Assembly (NCBI GenBank): GCA_017465885.1
Contig: JAFTVG010000029.1
Coordinates: forward strand, 41,541-105,540
Source of the DNA: Clostridia bacterium
GTDB taxonomy: Bacteria > Bacillota > Clostridia > Oscillospirales > CAG-272
Length of the DNA: 64,000 bases
Reading direction: 5' to 3'
Each line of letters starts with the position of its first letter. The stretch's first letter is position 1. A model generated the notes under the pieces. The model worked only from the letters and a program-made list of their open reading frames with translations, was not told the origin of the DNA and searched no databases. Made by a program: the position numbers and the translations under genes. This document shows, piece after piece, positions 9,560 through 17,089 of this stretch.

Positions 9560-10630
9560 TTACGAGGGTTGATAAGCGGTTAAGCCAAAGCAGGAGATGT
9601 CATCAAGGGTCAGTGCTTTTCCGAATTCCGTGAGATAAAACCAGCCGTAAAGACCGTCCTGCTCCACGTAAATGATTATACTGTCGGAATAGGGGGAGAG
9701 TGGAGCGGTGCTGTTTTCAAGGTGAGGCATCGGATAGGTTTCGATGACGTAAAAGTTCTTTTCGTCTTTGGTAAATCTGCTTTCAACGCGCGTGTAGCGG
9801 ATGCCGTTTTCGCTGTAGGTGGTGATCGTCTGGGGAATGCCGTCGGTTTCTTGCGTTGTGACATCACGGATGAGGACGTCGGGATTGTCCTTCAGATAGC
9901 TTGTGATATCATTGATCGACTGCTCGTATTCGCTACGATCAACAAAGGCGTCAAAGAGACCGTTGGTAAAGTAGTGAGAGCGGATCTGCACACGGTAGTT
10001 TCCGGTGAGCATATAGGTGAAGCCGCAATAAAAGCTGTCGGGCAGAGTAGGAAGATAAAGGGAACCGGGGTCGGGAAGTGCGATGCCGTTTTCGTCCTGC
10101 TCAAAATTCGCGAGCAGATAGGAGGCAAGCCACAGAGGAATGCTGTCGGGGGTCAGCGCCATATTCACCATATTGTCCATATTTTGAAATGGCATACAGT
10201 CGGTACGCTTGAAGACAGCGGGAATGTGCTCAGGCATCATAAATTGCGTTTTATCCATATACTGACAAAGGGTCAATATATCATCGGTGGGGGTGAAGCT
10301 GATGTAGCTGTTTCCATTTTTGGTAAAGCGCTGAACCTCCACGGGAAGGTTCATGTTGGATAAAACCGAACTATCGCTTTCTGTGTTGGGCGTGTCGGGT
10401 GAAAGGACGGGCGGGAGCGTGGGGGCGGGACCGTCGTTTTTTAACAGAAGACTGCCGGCGATGGTGGATAAGGCAAGAATGACTGCAACCCCTGCAAGCA
10501 AAGAGATCCTTGCAATGCGTCTTTTGGATGTTTTAGCGGGGAGTGCGGCGGTTTCGGCAAGGGCAATACCCTCAAGCAGGTTTTCTTCGCTGATGCCGTT
10601 GAGCGCTTCAATGAGATCGTCGCGTTTCAT
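9560..10630 (-). CDS. Putative transmembrane anti-sigma factor
   Basis: 356 residues: about 45 cytoplasmic residues (MKRDDLIEALNGISEENLLE), one transmembrane helix (near 45-66), then a roughly 290-residue extracellular part after a Pro-rich stretch. It overlaps the upstream ECF sigma gene by four bases (ATGA), the classical arrangement for a membrane anti-sigma factor that sequesters its partner. No recognised zinc anti-sigma motif (HxxxCxxC) is visible, so the assignment rests on topology and context. The outer domain is not recognised. Confidence 0.65.
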   Translation of the reverse strand: MKRDDLIEALNGISEENLLEGIALAETAALPAKTSKRRIARISLLAGVAVILALSTIAGSLLLKNDGPAPTLPPVLSPDTPNTESDSSVLSNMNLPVEVQRFTKNGNSYISFTPTDDILTLCQYMDKTQFMMPEHIPAVFKRTDCMPFQNMDNMVNMALTPDSIPLWLASYLLANFEQDENGIALPDPGSLYLPTLPDSFYCGFTYMLTGNYRVQIRSHYFTNGLFDAFVDRSEYEQSINDITSYLKDNPDVLIRDVTTQETDGIPQTITTYSENGIRYTRVESRFTKDEKNFYVIETYPMPHLENSTAPLSPYSDSIIIYVEQDGLYGWFYLTEFGKALTLDDISCFGLTAYQPS

Positions 10631-11220
10631 AATAGAAATCCCTCCGTTTCAAGTTGTTTTTTCAGTTCGTTTTTAATACGTTCAAGTTTTTTGCACACCT
10701 TTGTTTTGCTGAGATCCTTGGCTCGCGCGATGCTGTCAACCGACATACAAAGATAATAGCGGCTGACGAAGAGTGCGCGGTCCTCACTGTCAAGCTCTTT
10801 TAAGAAGCGGTCGAGGGCTTCGGTCAAAAGCTTGGTTTCAAAGGTGCGCTCAGGCGAGTCGGGGGAGCAAAGAAGAAATTCAAGCTCGGAAAGGGAAGAC
10901 GCCATTTCGTCGGGCACGCGCTTTTGGCGTTTTCGCATACGATAGCGGTCGGTGGCGATACGGCGCGTCAGAGCGATCAGATAAGCCTTAAAGGAATTGG
11001 GGCGGTTGGGTGGGATGGTTTCCCATAGCGCGAGGTAGACGTCGTTGAGGCATTCCTCGCTATCTTGGCGATCCTTGACGATATTGTAGGATATGGTATA
11101 TAGAAATCTACGGTATCTTTGCGCGGTAGCATCAAGCGCACCTTGATCTCTTGCAAAAAACAGCTCGATGATCTCTTGGTCCGTGGGCGCTGAAAGGTTT
11201 GATATTGAGGATGTTGCCAT
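10627..11220 (-). CDS. ECF-type sigma-70 family RNA polymerase sigma factor
   Basis: 197 residues with a sigma region 2 (DSEECLNDVYLALWETI, then AYLIALTRRIATDRYR) and a region 4 helix-turn-helix near the C terminus (LCMSVDSIARAKDLSKTKV). It redirects RNA polymerase to a small regulon, presumably envelope-related given the membrane partner encoded immediately downstream with a 4-nt overlap. The start follows GGAGGG. Region 2.4/2.3 looks complete. Confidence 0.9.
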   Translation of the reverse strand: MATSSISNLSAPTDQEIIELFFARDQGALDATAQRYRRFLYTISYNIVKDRQDSEECLNDVYLALWETIPPNRPNSFKAYLIALTRRIATDRYRMRKRQKRVPDEMASSLSELEFLLCSPDSPERTFETKLLTEALDRFLKELDSEDRALFVSRYYLCMSVDSIARAKDLSKTKVCKKLERIKNELKKQLETEGFLL

Positions 11221-11678
11221 TGACGCAGCCCTCCCCCCTTTCTTGTTTTATACTTCAAAAAGAGTAGTCGTTTTTTTTTTCGAAAATTTCCGCTTTTTTG
11301 AAAAAAATTTAAAAAAAATCAAAAAAATTTTTATACTCACTTTTTTTGTGCAAACTCACGCTCAAAAAAAGGAAGCACAGGAACAATGCAGAAACAAAAA
11401 GGCAGATATCTCCTTTATTAAAGGATTTCAAGGAAAGGAAAAAGAGAGCGTCCTGTCCGCTCCCATAGAAAACGTGTTGATGTAATGAAATAAAGAGTGC
11501 AGCCTGAGCATATACTGCATATGGAGATGTATGATCGTGCTTTCATAACGTCAGTATAGCATAGGTAGGAAAAAAAGTCAATATTATAGACCGGTTACTG
11601 AAAGAAAGGTAAGAGAAATCGAGGATGATGAGAAGGGAACGGCGAGGAAGAAAATATAAAAAACTTTTCACTTTGCTC
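11221..11678. other. Intergenic region, no gene seen
   Basis: About 460 nt before the tRNA-Cys promoter. The part nearest the sigma gene (11260-11340) is A/T tract-rich and must hold the minus-strand promoter of the sigma/anti-sigma operon, but I cannot fix its boxes. A short GAGCG...CGCTC hairpin followed on the minus strand by TCTTTTT lies near 11444-11462. No open frame with a ribosome binding site was found. Confidence 0.5.
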
Positions 11679-11707
11679 TTGACAAACCAAAGAGTATGTG
11701 CTATAAT
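11679..11707 (+). promoter_or_regulatory. Promoter of tRNA-Cys
   Basis: TTGACA (11679-11684), 17 nt, TATAAT (11702-11707), placing the start about 35 nt before the mature tRNA. Confidence 0.85.
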
Positions 11708-11744
11708 ACACGAGCGTTGAAAAACGTACCCGCAATTTACATAT

Positions 11745-11818
11745 GGCGCCATAGCCAAGCGGTAAGGCAGAGGTCTGCAAAACCTTTATCCCCGGTCCGA
11801 TTCCGGGTGGCGCCTCCA
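11745..11818 (+). tRNA. tRNA-Cys (GCA)
   Basis: 74 nt including an encoded CCA. Acceptor arms GGCGCCA / TGGCGCC, D arm with AGCGGTAAGGC, anticodon loop CTGCAAA giving GCA, T arm CCCGG/CCGGG, discriminator T. Followed at once by a strong terminator. Confidence 0.97.
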
Positions 11819-11824
11819 GAAAAA

Positions 11825-11857
11825 AGAGAGCAAGTCTTTGACTTGCTCTCTTTTTTC
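11825..11857 (+). terminator. Terminator of tRNA-Cys
   Basis: Arms AGAGAGCAAGTC / GACTTGCTCTCT around TTT, then TTTTT. A near copy recurs at 16952-16983. Confidence 0.9.
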
Positions 11858-11861
11858 AACT

Positions 11862-12035
11862 AAATCCGTCCTTGCGGACGGGATAAATCCCATTATCGTG
11901 GGATGAAATCACTTCGTGATGAAATCCGACTTCGTCGGGATAGGAGGACGGATTTAATTTCATCTGAGGCGGCATACCGAAGATTTCATCCGAACGGAGC
12001 GAGGATTTCATCGCGCCTCGCGCGATTTCATTAAT
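11862..12035. repeat. Array of small hairpins joined by GATGAAATC linkers
   Basis: Five or more short palindromes (for example CGTCC-ttg-GGACG, TCCCA...TGGGA, ATCAC-ttc-GTGAT, TCCGAC-ttc-GTCGGA) are separated by the 9-mer GATGAAATC or its complement GATTTCATC. An outer inverted repeat AAATCCGTCC / GGACGGATTT encloses the first part. No coding capacity; resembles a REP-like or MITE-like element of Clostridia. Confidence 0.7.
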
Positions 12036-12052
12036 ACCTTCCCCCTCGTGTC

Positions 12053-12081
12053 TTGAAAAACACCGAAAAATGTGCTATAAT
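12053..12081 (+). promoter_or_regulatory. Promoter of cassette gene 1
   Basis: TTGAAA (12053-12058), 17 nt, TATAAT (12076-12081); the transcript would carry the AGAAAGGCGGTG ribosome binding site shared by the next two cassettes. Confidence 0.8.
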
Positions 12082-12108
12082 AAAATCAGAAAGGCGGTGA
12101 GTAAATTT

Positions 12109-12606
12109 ATGGAAATATATACATTTGAATCTGGTTCTTTTTTGAATATTATTTTTGCACTTGCCGCCATCGGAATGCTCGTAGTTACTGGGTTTGTTAT
12201 CAAATTTGTAGTTCGACAAATAAAAAATGAATTGGAGAGTGGGTTGAAGAATCCCTTAAAACGCAGCCTTATCTTTGCACCGTTTGTAATCATCCCTTTC
12301 GCATTTTCAATTGTATTTGGCTCCTTCTTCTTAAAATATACGTCTTGGGATTATCATATGGAAAAAGGGAACGCCTCTGTTTTAGAGGGAGATGTTACTG
12401 TTGTTTCGGTGGAGGAAGAATATTATAGGGGAAGTTTTTCAGGATATACCGTTGTTATAGAAATAGAAGGGCAGATCATTTCCCCTGCCAATACTTTTCC
12501 TGAAGAAGTTGTGGATGCCTTTGAAAGCAATCAAATACTTATCATACAGTACGGTGAGATTAAAAATGATGGTACATATATTTGGAGTATCAAAACATCA
12601 AACTGA
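12109..12606 (+). CDS. Small membrane protein, DUF3592-like, cassette gene 1
   Basis: 165 residues from the ATG at 12109, which follows AAAGGCGGTGAG. Two transmembrane helices (about 10-32 and 48-72) are followed by an outward-facing domain with YYRGSFSGYTVVIEIEGQ, similar in layout to DUF3592-type proteins where a Tyr/Arg-rich beta domain follows two helices. Function unknown. Base composition is AT-richer than the flanking housekeeping genes. First of three cassettes that share promoter, ribosome binding site and terminator sequences. Confidence 0.65.
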   Translation: MEIYTFESGSFLNIIFALAAIGMLVVTGFVIKFVVRQIKNELESGLKNPLKRSLIFAPFVIIPFAFSIVFGSFFLKYTSWDYHMEKGNASVLEGDVTVVSVEEEYYRGSFSGYTVVIEIEGQIISPANTFPEEVVDAFESNQILIIQYGEIKNDGTYIWSIKTSN

Positions 12607-12629
12607 TGGCATCTTTTTTTGTCAACACG

Positions 12630-12760
12630 CCCCAAAAAATTCCGTACACGCAAGTGTGCGGAATTTTTTACTTTTTCACTTTTCACTCTTCATTTTTCAC
12701 TAATTCGGCGTGCACGGAATTTTTTGAAAGTAATAAGTAATAGTGAAGAGGTAAGGTAGC
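12630..12760. repeat. Repeated intergenic unit, copy 1
   Basis: Contains a hairpin terminator (AAAAAATTCCGTACACGC / GTGTGCGGAATTTTTT), runs of TTTTTCAC, the segment TTTTCACTAATTCGGCGTG and GAAAGTAATA. The same order recurs at 13485-13590 with scattered differences. Confidence 0.75.
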
Positions 12761-12796
12761 TTTTCGCTGTGGCGAAAAGCATTTTTATTATAAAGC

Positions 12797-12825
12797 TTGA
12801 AAAGTAAGAGGTTTTGTGATATAAT
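12797..12825 (+). promoter_or_regulatory. Promoter of cassette gene 2
   Basis: TTGAAA (12797-12802), 17 nt, TATAAT (12820-12825). Confidence 0.8.
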
Positions 12826-12848
12826 AAAACCAGAAAGGCGGTGTCACT

Positions 12849-13460
12849 ATGAAAACAAAGGAAATGGACAAAATCAAAAAACACTTTGATAAATATTTCG
12901 AGCAAACCGATGCTATGGTTATGCATCCTATTGTTGACAACGGATTTCACGTTGATGTTCTTTTGTATAAACCAAACGATAAGTACCCTTTTTGGAAGCT
13001 TGTGACTATGGGGGCAAGCGATTATAAAATGCCGCCCGTGTCCAATACAGTTTCTCAATATAATGAATACATTATGTTTGTTCACGCTGATGAAAATTTG
13101 GAAAATCAAGAGATTGCAAGTTGGTATTTCAACAAGTTGGTAATGATTGCCACATTTGCTCATGACAATCAATGTCACATTACCTACGGACATAGCTTTG
13201 AATGGCAGAATGTCGATACCGATGATGAAATGATCGCGGCATTTATTGAGTTCCCACAGATAGTTAAAACGGTTGAAATATTGCGTTGTAAAATAGGTAT
13301 GCTTAAAAAAGTTGCCTGCCTTCAGGTAGTTTTGCTCAACAAAAACGATCTTGCAAAGTTGATGGAGATTGGTCCACAGGCGTTCAGTGAGTATTTATAT
13401 CCGGATAATGATGAGCGGTCGCATTTTCTTTCCGAAAGGTATAGAAGTGATAATTTCTGA
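12849..13460 (+). CDS. Suppressor-of-fused (SUFU) domain protein, cassette gene 2
   Basis: 203 residues. The pattern HVDVLLYKPNDKYPFWKLVT followed by MGASDYKM matches the bacterial SUFU family, in which a beta-rich fold often serves as an immunity protein to polymorphic toxins. No signal peptide or membrane segment. The ATG at 12849 follows AGAAAGGCGGTG. No cognate toxin is visible nearby, so it may be an orphan immunity gene; that role is inference from family knowledge and from its place in a cassette row. Confidence 0.8.
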   Translation: MKTKEMDKIKKHFDKYFEQTDAMVMHPIVDNGFHVDVLLYKPNDKYPFWKLVTMGASDYKMPPVSNTVSQYNEYIMFVHADENLENQEIASWYFNKLVMIATFAHDNQCHITYGHSFEWQNVDTDDEMIAAFIEFPQIVKTVEILRCKIGMLKKVACLQVVLLNKNDLAKLMEIGPQAFSEYLYPDNDERSHFLSERYRSDNF

Positions 13461-13484
13461 GTTGCATTTTTTTGTAAACTCATG

Positions 13485-13590
13485 CCAAAAAATTCCGCAT
13501 ACGCAAGTGTTCGGAATTTTTTACCTCTTCACTTTTCACTAATTCGGCGTGTGCGGTTTTTTGGAAAGTAATAGGTAAGAGAGAATAGTG
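13485..13590. repeat. Repeated intergenic unit, copy 2
   Basis: AAAAAATTCCG...CGGAATTTTTTAC hairpin, then CTTTTCACTAATTCGGCGTG and GGAAAGTAATAGGTAA, matching 12630-12760. Confidence 0.75.
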
Positions 13591-13605
13591 AAAAGCAACT
13601 TTATC

Positions 13606-13634
13606 TTGCAATCCACTGTCAAGTATGCTATAAT
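13606..13634 (+). promoter_or_regulatory. Promoter of cassette gene 3
   Basis: TTGCAA (13606-13611), 17 nt, TATAAT (13629-13634). Confidence 0.8.
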
Positions 13635-13676
13635 ATATTTGACGCAAGCGTTAATTTCAAGAAAGGCGGTGGAGTC

Positions 13677-14105
13677 GTGAAAAATAAAAAATTTATATTT
13701 GTTTTAATAAGTGTACTTATTGTTTGCTTTATTGGAGCATCTATTTTCTTTGCGTTGCAAGGAATTTCTGCCGAAAATAAGAGACAGGAATACTTTGATG
13801 TTTATCGGGATATGGCAGAGAAATATATTGAAGCAAATTCTGAAATGTTAAACAAGTACGGAGATGATATTTCTGTTGAATTTGACAACTCGGTCACATA
13901 TTCAGAAAGCGGTGAAAGAGGTTTTTTTGATAGGTACATTGAAGTCTTTGTTCCTAACATTCCCGACACGCTTGAAGAATTCACCGATGGAATGGATATG
14001 ATAAAATTCAATGTTAAGATCAGCGGAGACGAATACGAAATAATTTTTGAAAAAAACGATCTTGGCAAACTTGTGGTTACAAATCTGTCGGAAATTACTC
14101 AATAA
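13677..14105 (+). CDS. Membrane-anchored small protein, unknown, cassette gene 3
   Basis: 142 residues with a GTG start after AAAGGCGGTGGAG. An N-terminal hydrophobic segment (KFIFVLISVLIVCFIGASIF) anchors a soluble outer domain rich in Glu, Asp and Tyr. I do not recognise the family. AT-rich like its two cassette neighbours, and followed by GGCATCTTTTTTGTCAACACG, which also follows cassette gene 1. Confidence 0.6.
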   Translation: MKNKKFIFVLISVLIVCFIGASIFFALQGISAENKRQEYFDVYRDMAEKYIEANSEMLNKYGDDISVEFDNSVTYSESGERGFFDRYIEVFVPNIPDTLEEFTDGMDMIKFNVKISGDEYEIIFEKNDLGKLVVTNLSEITQ

Positions 14106-14145
14106 TTTAAAAGGCATCTTTTTTGTCAACACGCCTCAAACAAAA

Positions 14146-14175
14146 GAGCACTGCGAGAGCAGTGCTCTTTTGTTT
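14146..14175 (+). terminator. Terminator after cassette gene 3
   Basis: AAAGAGCACTGC-gaga-GCAGTGCTCTTTTG. Confidence 0.75.
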
Positions 14176-14177
14176 GG

Positions 14178-14335
14178 AAATGAAGCGCACCTGCGGTGCA
14201 TGAAGCGAGTTGCGAAGCAACTCATGAAGCAGGGCTTCGCCCTATGAAGCGAGCCTTCGGCTCACGGAGAAGTAACATCGCGATTCGCTTCATGGCGGCA
14301 AAGCCGCCGCTTCATGCAAGCCAACGGCTTGCGCT
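14178..14335. repeat. Array of small hairpins joined by ATGAAGC linkers
   Basis: At least six palindromes with three- or four-base loops: GCACctgcGGTGC, GAGTTGCgaaGCAACTC, AGGGCttcGCCCT, GAGCCttcgGGCTC, GGCGGCaaaGCCGCC, GCAAGCcaacGGCTTGC. Most are separated by ATGAAGC or its complement. Same architecture as 11862-12035 with a different linker word. No gene in this 350-nt gap. Confidence 0.7.
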
Positions 14336-14339
14336 TGTC

Positions 14340-14361
14340 GGGCGTTTTTCGACAGACTGAA
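14340..14361 (+). repeat. 22-bp direct repeat, left copy
   Basis: Begins GGGCGTTTTTCGACAG and is identical to 16931-16952; the similarity extends leftward over GCTT(G/A)CGCTTG. Confidence 0.8.
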
Positions 14362-14394
14362 ACACTGTAAAATCGACAGCGCATTTGTTTGGTA

Positions 14395-14423
14395 TTGACA
14401 AGGTATGATTGGGGCGGTATAAT
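14395..14423 (+). promoter_or_regulatory. Promoter of the LRR gene
   Basis: TTGACA (14395-14400), 17 nt, TATAAT (14418-14423). Confidence 0.85.
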
Positions 14424-14455
14424 GATATAAAAGAAATATAGTTGAGGATCGTGTT

Positions 14456-16621
14456 ATGGATTATAGTAATGATCAAAACTTTATATCGTTATACAAATAT
14501 GCTACTTTATACAAATATGAATCGTCAGGTCTTGAATTTGAAAGAATAAAAGGTGGTACTTATAGTGTAAAGAGCATTGGTAGTTGTACGGATACCCGTA
14601 TTGTTATCCCATCTGAATACAATGGCAGACGCGTCACTGAAATTGGTAATTTTGCGTTTGATAAATGCTCTTCTATTACGAAAGTCAGTTTACCCGATAG
14701 CATTACAAGAATCGGAAGATGTGCTTTTCGTGGTTGTTCAGGTATTACAAGTATTAATATCCCTGACGGTGTTAGAGACATTGATTTCGATGCTTTTTCC
14801 GGCTGTACAAATCTTTTGAATATCATAATACCGGATAGTGTGACAAGCATTGGTTCTGATGCTTTTGAGGATACAAAGTTTTACAATGATTCAATCAATT
14901 GGACAGACGACGTATTGTACATTGGTAAGCATTTAATTAAGGCTAAAGAACTGTTAGTTGGAAATTATACTATCAAAAATGATACTATAAGCATTGCCGG
15001 TCGAGCATTTGAAAATTGTAATAAACTTACAAATATTGTTATTCCCAATAGTATAAAAGACATTGGGAATGAAGCTTTCTCACAATGCACTAGTTTAAGC
15101 AGTATCTCCATTCCCGAAACCATTACAATCATTAGTAGAGACCTCTTCTATCGATGTAAAGAACTAAAATCCGTAACAATTCCAAGTTCTGTTACGCGGA
15201 TTGATGGTTTTGCCTTCGCTAATTGTACGGGACTTACCGATATTACTATTCCTGACAGTGTTACAAGAATTGGAGACTATGCTTTTTCTGGTTGTACTGG
15301 TCTTTCTAATATCGTTATTCCGGATAGCGTTACAAGTATCGGTCGTCATGCATTTAATGGATGTGTTAGACTTGAAGGGATTCGTATTCCCGAAAAAGTT
15401 ATGAGTATCGAATACAATCCATTTTCAAATTGCGCCAGTCTTGTTTCGATATCAGTATCACCAAATAACGAGGTTTACTATAGTCAAGATAACTGTATTA
15501 TCAATAAGGCGACCAAAGAATTGGTTGTCGGTTGCAAAAGTAGCGTGATTCCCGATGACGTGACAAGTATTGGAGCTTTTTCATTTTATGATTGTTTAGA
15601 ATTAAAGCATATTATCATACCAGAAGGTGTTAATGATATCAGTTTCTGTGCATTTTCAAATTGTTTTGAGATAGAATCACTATCAGTGTCTCCGAATAAT
15701 TCAGTGTATTATAGTGAGGGTAATTGTATTATTGAAAGAGAAACACAAGGTCTGATTCTCGGATGCAAAAATAGTATTATTCCAAATACTGTTAAAAGTA
15801 TATTCGAATTTGCTTTTAGCGATTGTAGGAATCTAACTAGCATTTCAATTCCTAACAGTGTTATTAACATTGATGAAAATGCATTTTCTTGTTGTCACTC
15901 TTTAAAATACATTTACTGCGAAGCGAAATGTAAGCCGACTGGGTTTGACCCCAACTGGTTATCAGGATGCTCTGCCAAAGTATATTGGGGTGGGAAAATG
16001 GAAGTGCTTGCATACGAATATGATTCCAGTTCAAAAACATATTCGGTAACCGGAATTAATGATCCAACCGTTACTTGTATTGACATTCCGTCTAATTATA
16101 ACGGATATGCAGTAGAGAATATTTATGGAATATATACCGAAAACAAATTGGCTGTTACTGATATCACTATTCCGGATAGTATTATAAGCATTGATCCTTG
16201 CTTTTTCTATAATAGTCCGTTTTTAGCGTCAGTTTCTGTGTCTAAGAATAATCAAATATATTATAGCCAATACAATTGCATTATTGAAAAGGCAACCAAA
16301 AAATTGATACTCGCTTGTAGAAATAGCAGTATACCCAGTGATATTCTAAGCATCGGTGACTTTGCGTTTGTTAAATCTGTCGGTTTAACAGAGATTCGTA
16401 TTCCCGATAGTGTGACAAGCATTGGATCCTGTGCGTTTTCAGGATGCGTGGATTTGACAAGCATTATAATACCGATTAGCGTTAAAGAATTGGGAGAATG
16501 TGCTTTTTGTGGTTGTGATAAACTCAAAGAAATCCATTGTGCTGTAGACTGTAAACCTGACGGATGGGACGATTATTGGGACGATGGGTGTGAAGCACAG
16601 ATTAAATGGGGAGTAAAATGA
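14456..16621 (+). CDS. BspA-like leucine-rich-repeat protein
   Basis: 721 residues made almost wholly of about 23-residue LRR_5 (Treponema/BspA type) repeats with the signature CxxLTxIxIPDSVTxIGxxAF. Three longer spacer modules share the words VSPNNEVYYS / CIINKATKELVVGC and recur near residues 335, 412 and 595. There is no signal peptide and no membrane anchor, unlike secreted BspA proteins, so it is probably cytoplasmic or released by another route. The ATG follows TTGAGGATCG. Codon use is strongly AT-biased compared with flanking genes, and it is flanked by direct repeats and a transposase relic, suggesting transfer. Confidence 0.88.
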   Translation: MDYSNDQNFISLYKYATLYKYESSGLEFERIKGGTYSVKSIGSCTDTRIVIPSEYNGRRVTEIGNFAFDKCSSITKVSLPDSITRIGRCAFRGCSGITSINIPDGVRDIDFDAFSGCTNLLNIIIPDSVTSIGSDAFEDTKFYNDSINWTDDVLYIGKHLIKAKELLVGNYTIKNDTISIAGRAFENCNKLTNIVIPNSIKDIGNEAFSQCTSLSSISIPETITIISRDLFYRCKELKSVTIPSSVTRIDGFAFANCTGLTDITIPDSVTRIGDYAFSGCTGLSNIVIPDSVTSIGRHAFNGCVRLEGIRIPEKVMSIEYNPFSNCASLVSISVSPNNEVYYSQDNCIINKATKELVVGCKSSVIPDDVTSIGAFSFYDCLELKHIIIPEGVNDISFCAFSNCFEIESLSVSPNNSVYYSEGNCIIERETQGLILGCKNSIIPNTVKSIFEFAFSDCRNLTSISIPNSVINIDENAFSCCHSLKYIYCEAKCKPTGFDPNWLSGCSAKVYWGGKMEVLAYEYDSSSKTYSVTGINDPTVTCIDIPSNYNGYAVENIYGIYTENKLAVTDITIPDSIISIDPCFFYNSPFLASVSVSKNNQIYYSQYNCIIEKATKKLILACRNSSIPSDILSIGDFAFVKSVGLTEIRIPDSVTSIGSCAFSGCVDLTSIIIPISVKELGECAFCGCDKLKEIHCAVDCKPDGWDDYWDDGCEAQIKWGVK

Positions 16622-16671
16622 ATCGTATAGAAACGTTCAATGCGTTATTATGCAAGTATAACCCTGGTTAA

Positions 16672-16929
16672 AGAATTTATTACGCCGAGTTCTACAAGCG
16701 ACGCAAAAAAACTATTGAGCGCATTTTTGCGGATGCGAAAGAAAAACACGCTATGCGTTATACACCTTACAGCGGCCTCGCCCAAGTCTCAAATTGGATA
16801 AGGCTTAAATTTGCTGCCATGCATCTCAAAAAATTTGCAAAAAGAAAGTGGGGAGATAGCCGCCCCTCCGATTTCTTCAAATCTTTTTTCTTCATAACCA
16901 CAAAAACGCCCACTCTCGCTTACGCTTGA
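16672..16929 (+). pseudogene. Transposase C-terminal remnant (IS1182-like)
   Basis: The frame encodes a fragment with IERIFADAKEKHAMRYT and LKFAAMHLKKFAKRKW, the conserved end of DDE transposases of the IS1182/IS4-type group (an RxFxDxKEKHGMRYTR block). No start codon or catalytic N-terminal portion precedes it, and a stop codon directly bounds its 5' side. It is a relic that marks past insertion at this locus. Confidence 0.8.
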
Positions 16930-16930
16930 G

Positions 16931-16952
16931 GGGCGTTTTTCGACAGACTGAA
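16931..16952 (+). repeat. 22-bp direct repeat, right copy
   Basis: Identical to 14340-14361; together the two copies bracket the LRR gene and transposase relic. Its 5' half is also the right arm of a hairpin with AACGCCC upstream. Confidence 0.8.
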
Positions 16953-16983
16953 GAGAGCAGGTCAATGACTTGCTCTCTTTTTT
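16952..16983 (+). terminator. Second copy of the tRNA-Cys terminator hairpin
   Basis: AGAGAGCAGGTC-aat-GACTTGCTCTCT then TTTTT; nearly identical to 11825-11857, including the following AACT. Confidence 0.85.
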
Positions 16984-17089
16984 AACTTTAACGAAATTTG
17001 CTTGCGGTAAGTGAACTATCTACTGACGGCAACATGGGTAAATTCATCTCACTTTGCGCCAAAGGGGCAAAAGAAGTATCATTACGGTG

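Noticed and set aside
12053..14140. Integron gene cassette array
   Set aside because: No integrase and no attC-like imperfect hairpins with conserved GTTRRRY; each ORF has its own promoter.
11862..14335. Hairpin arrays as CRISPR arrays
   Set aside because: Units are not identical, linkers are only 7-9 nt, and there are no unique spacers of constant length.
11221..17000. Prophage or integrative element
   Set aside because: No integrase, capsid, terminase or conjugation genes; only a transposase tail is present.
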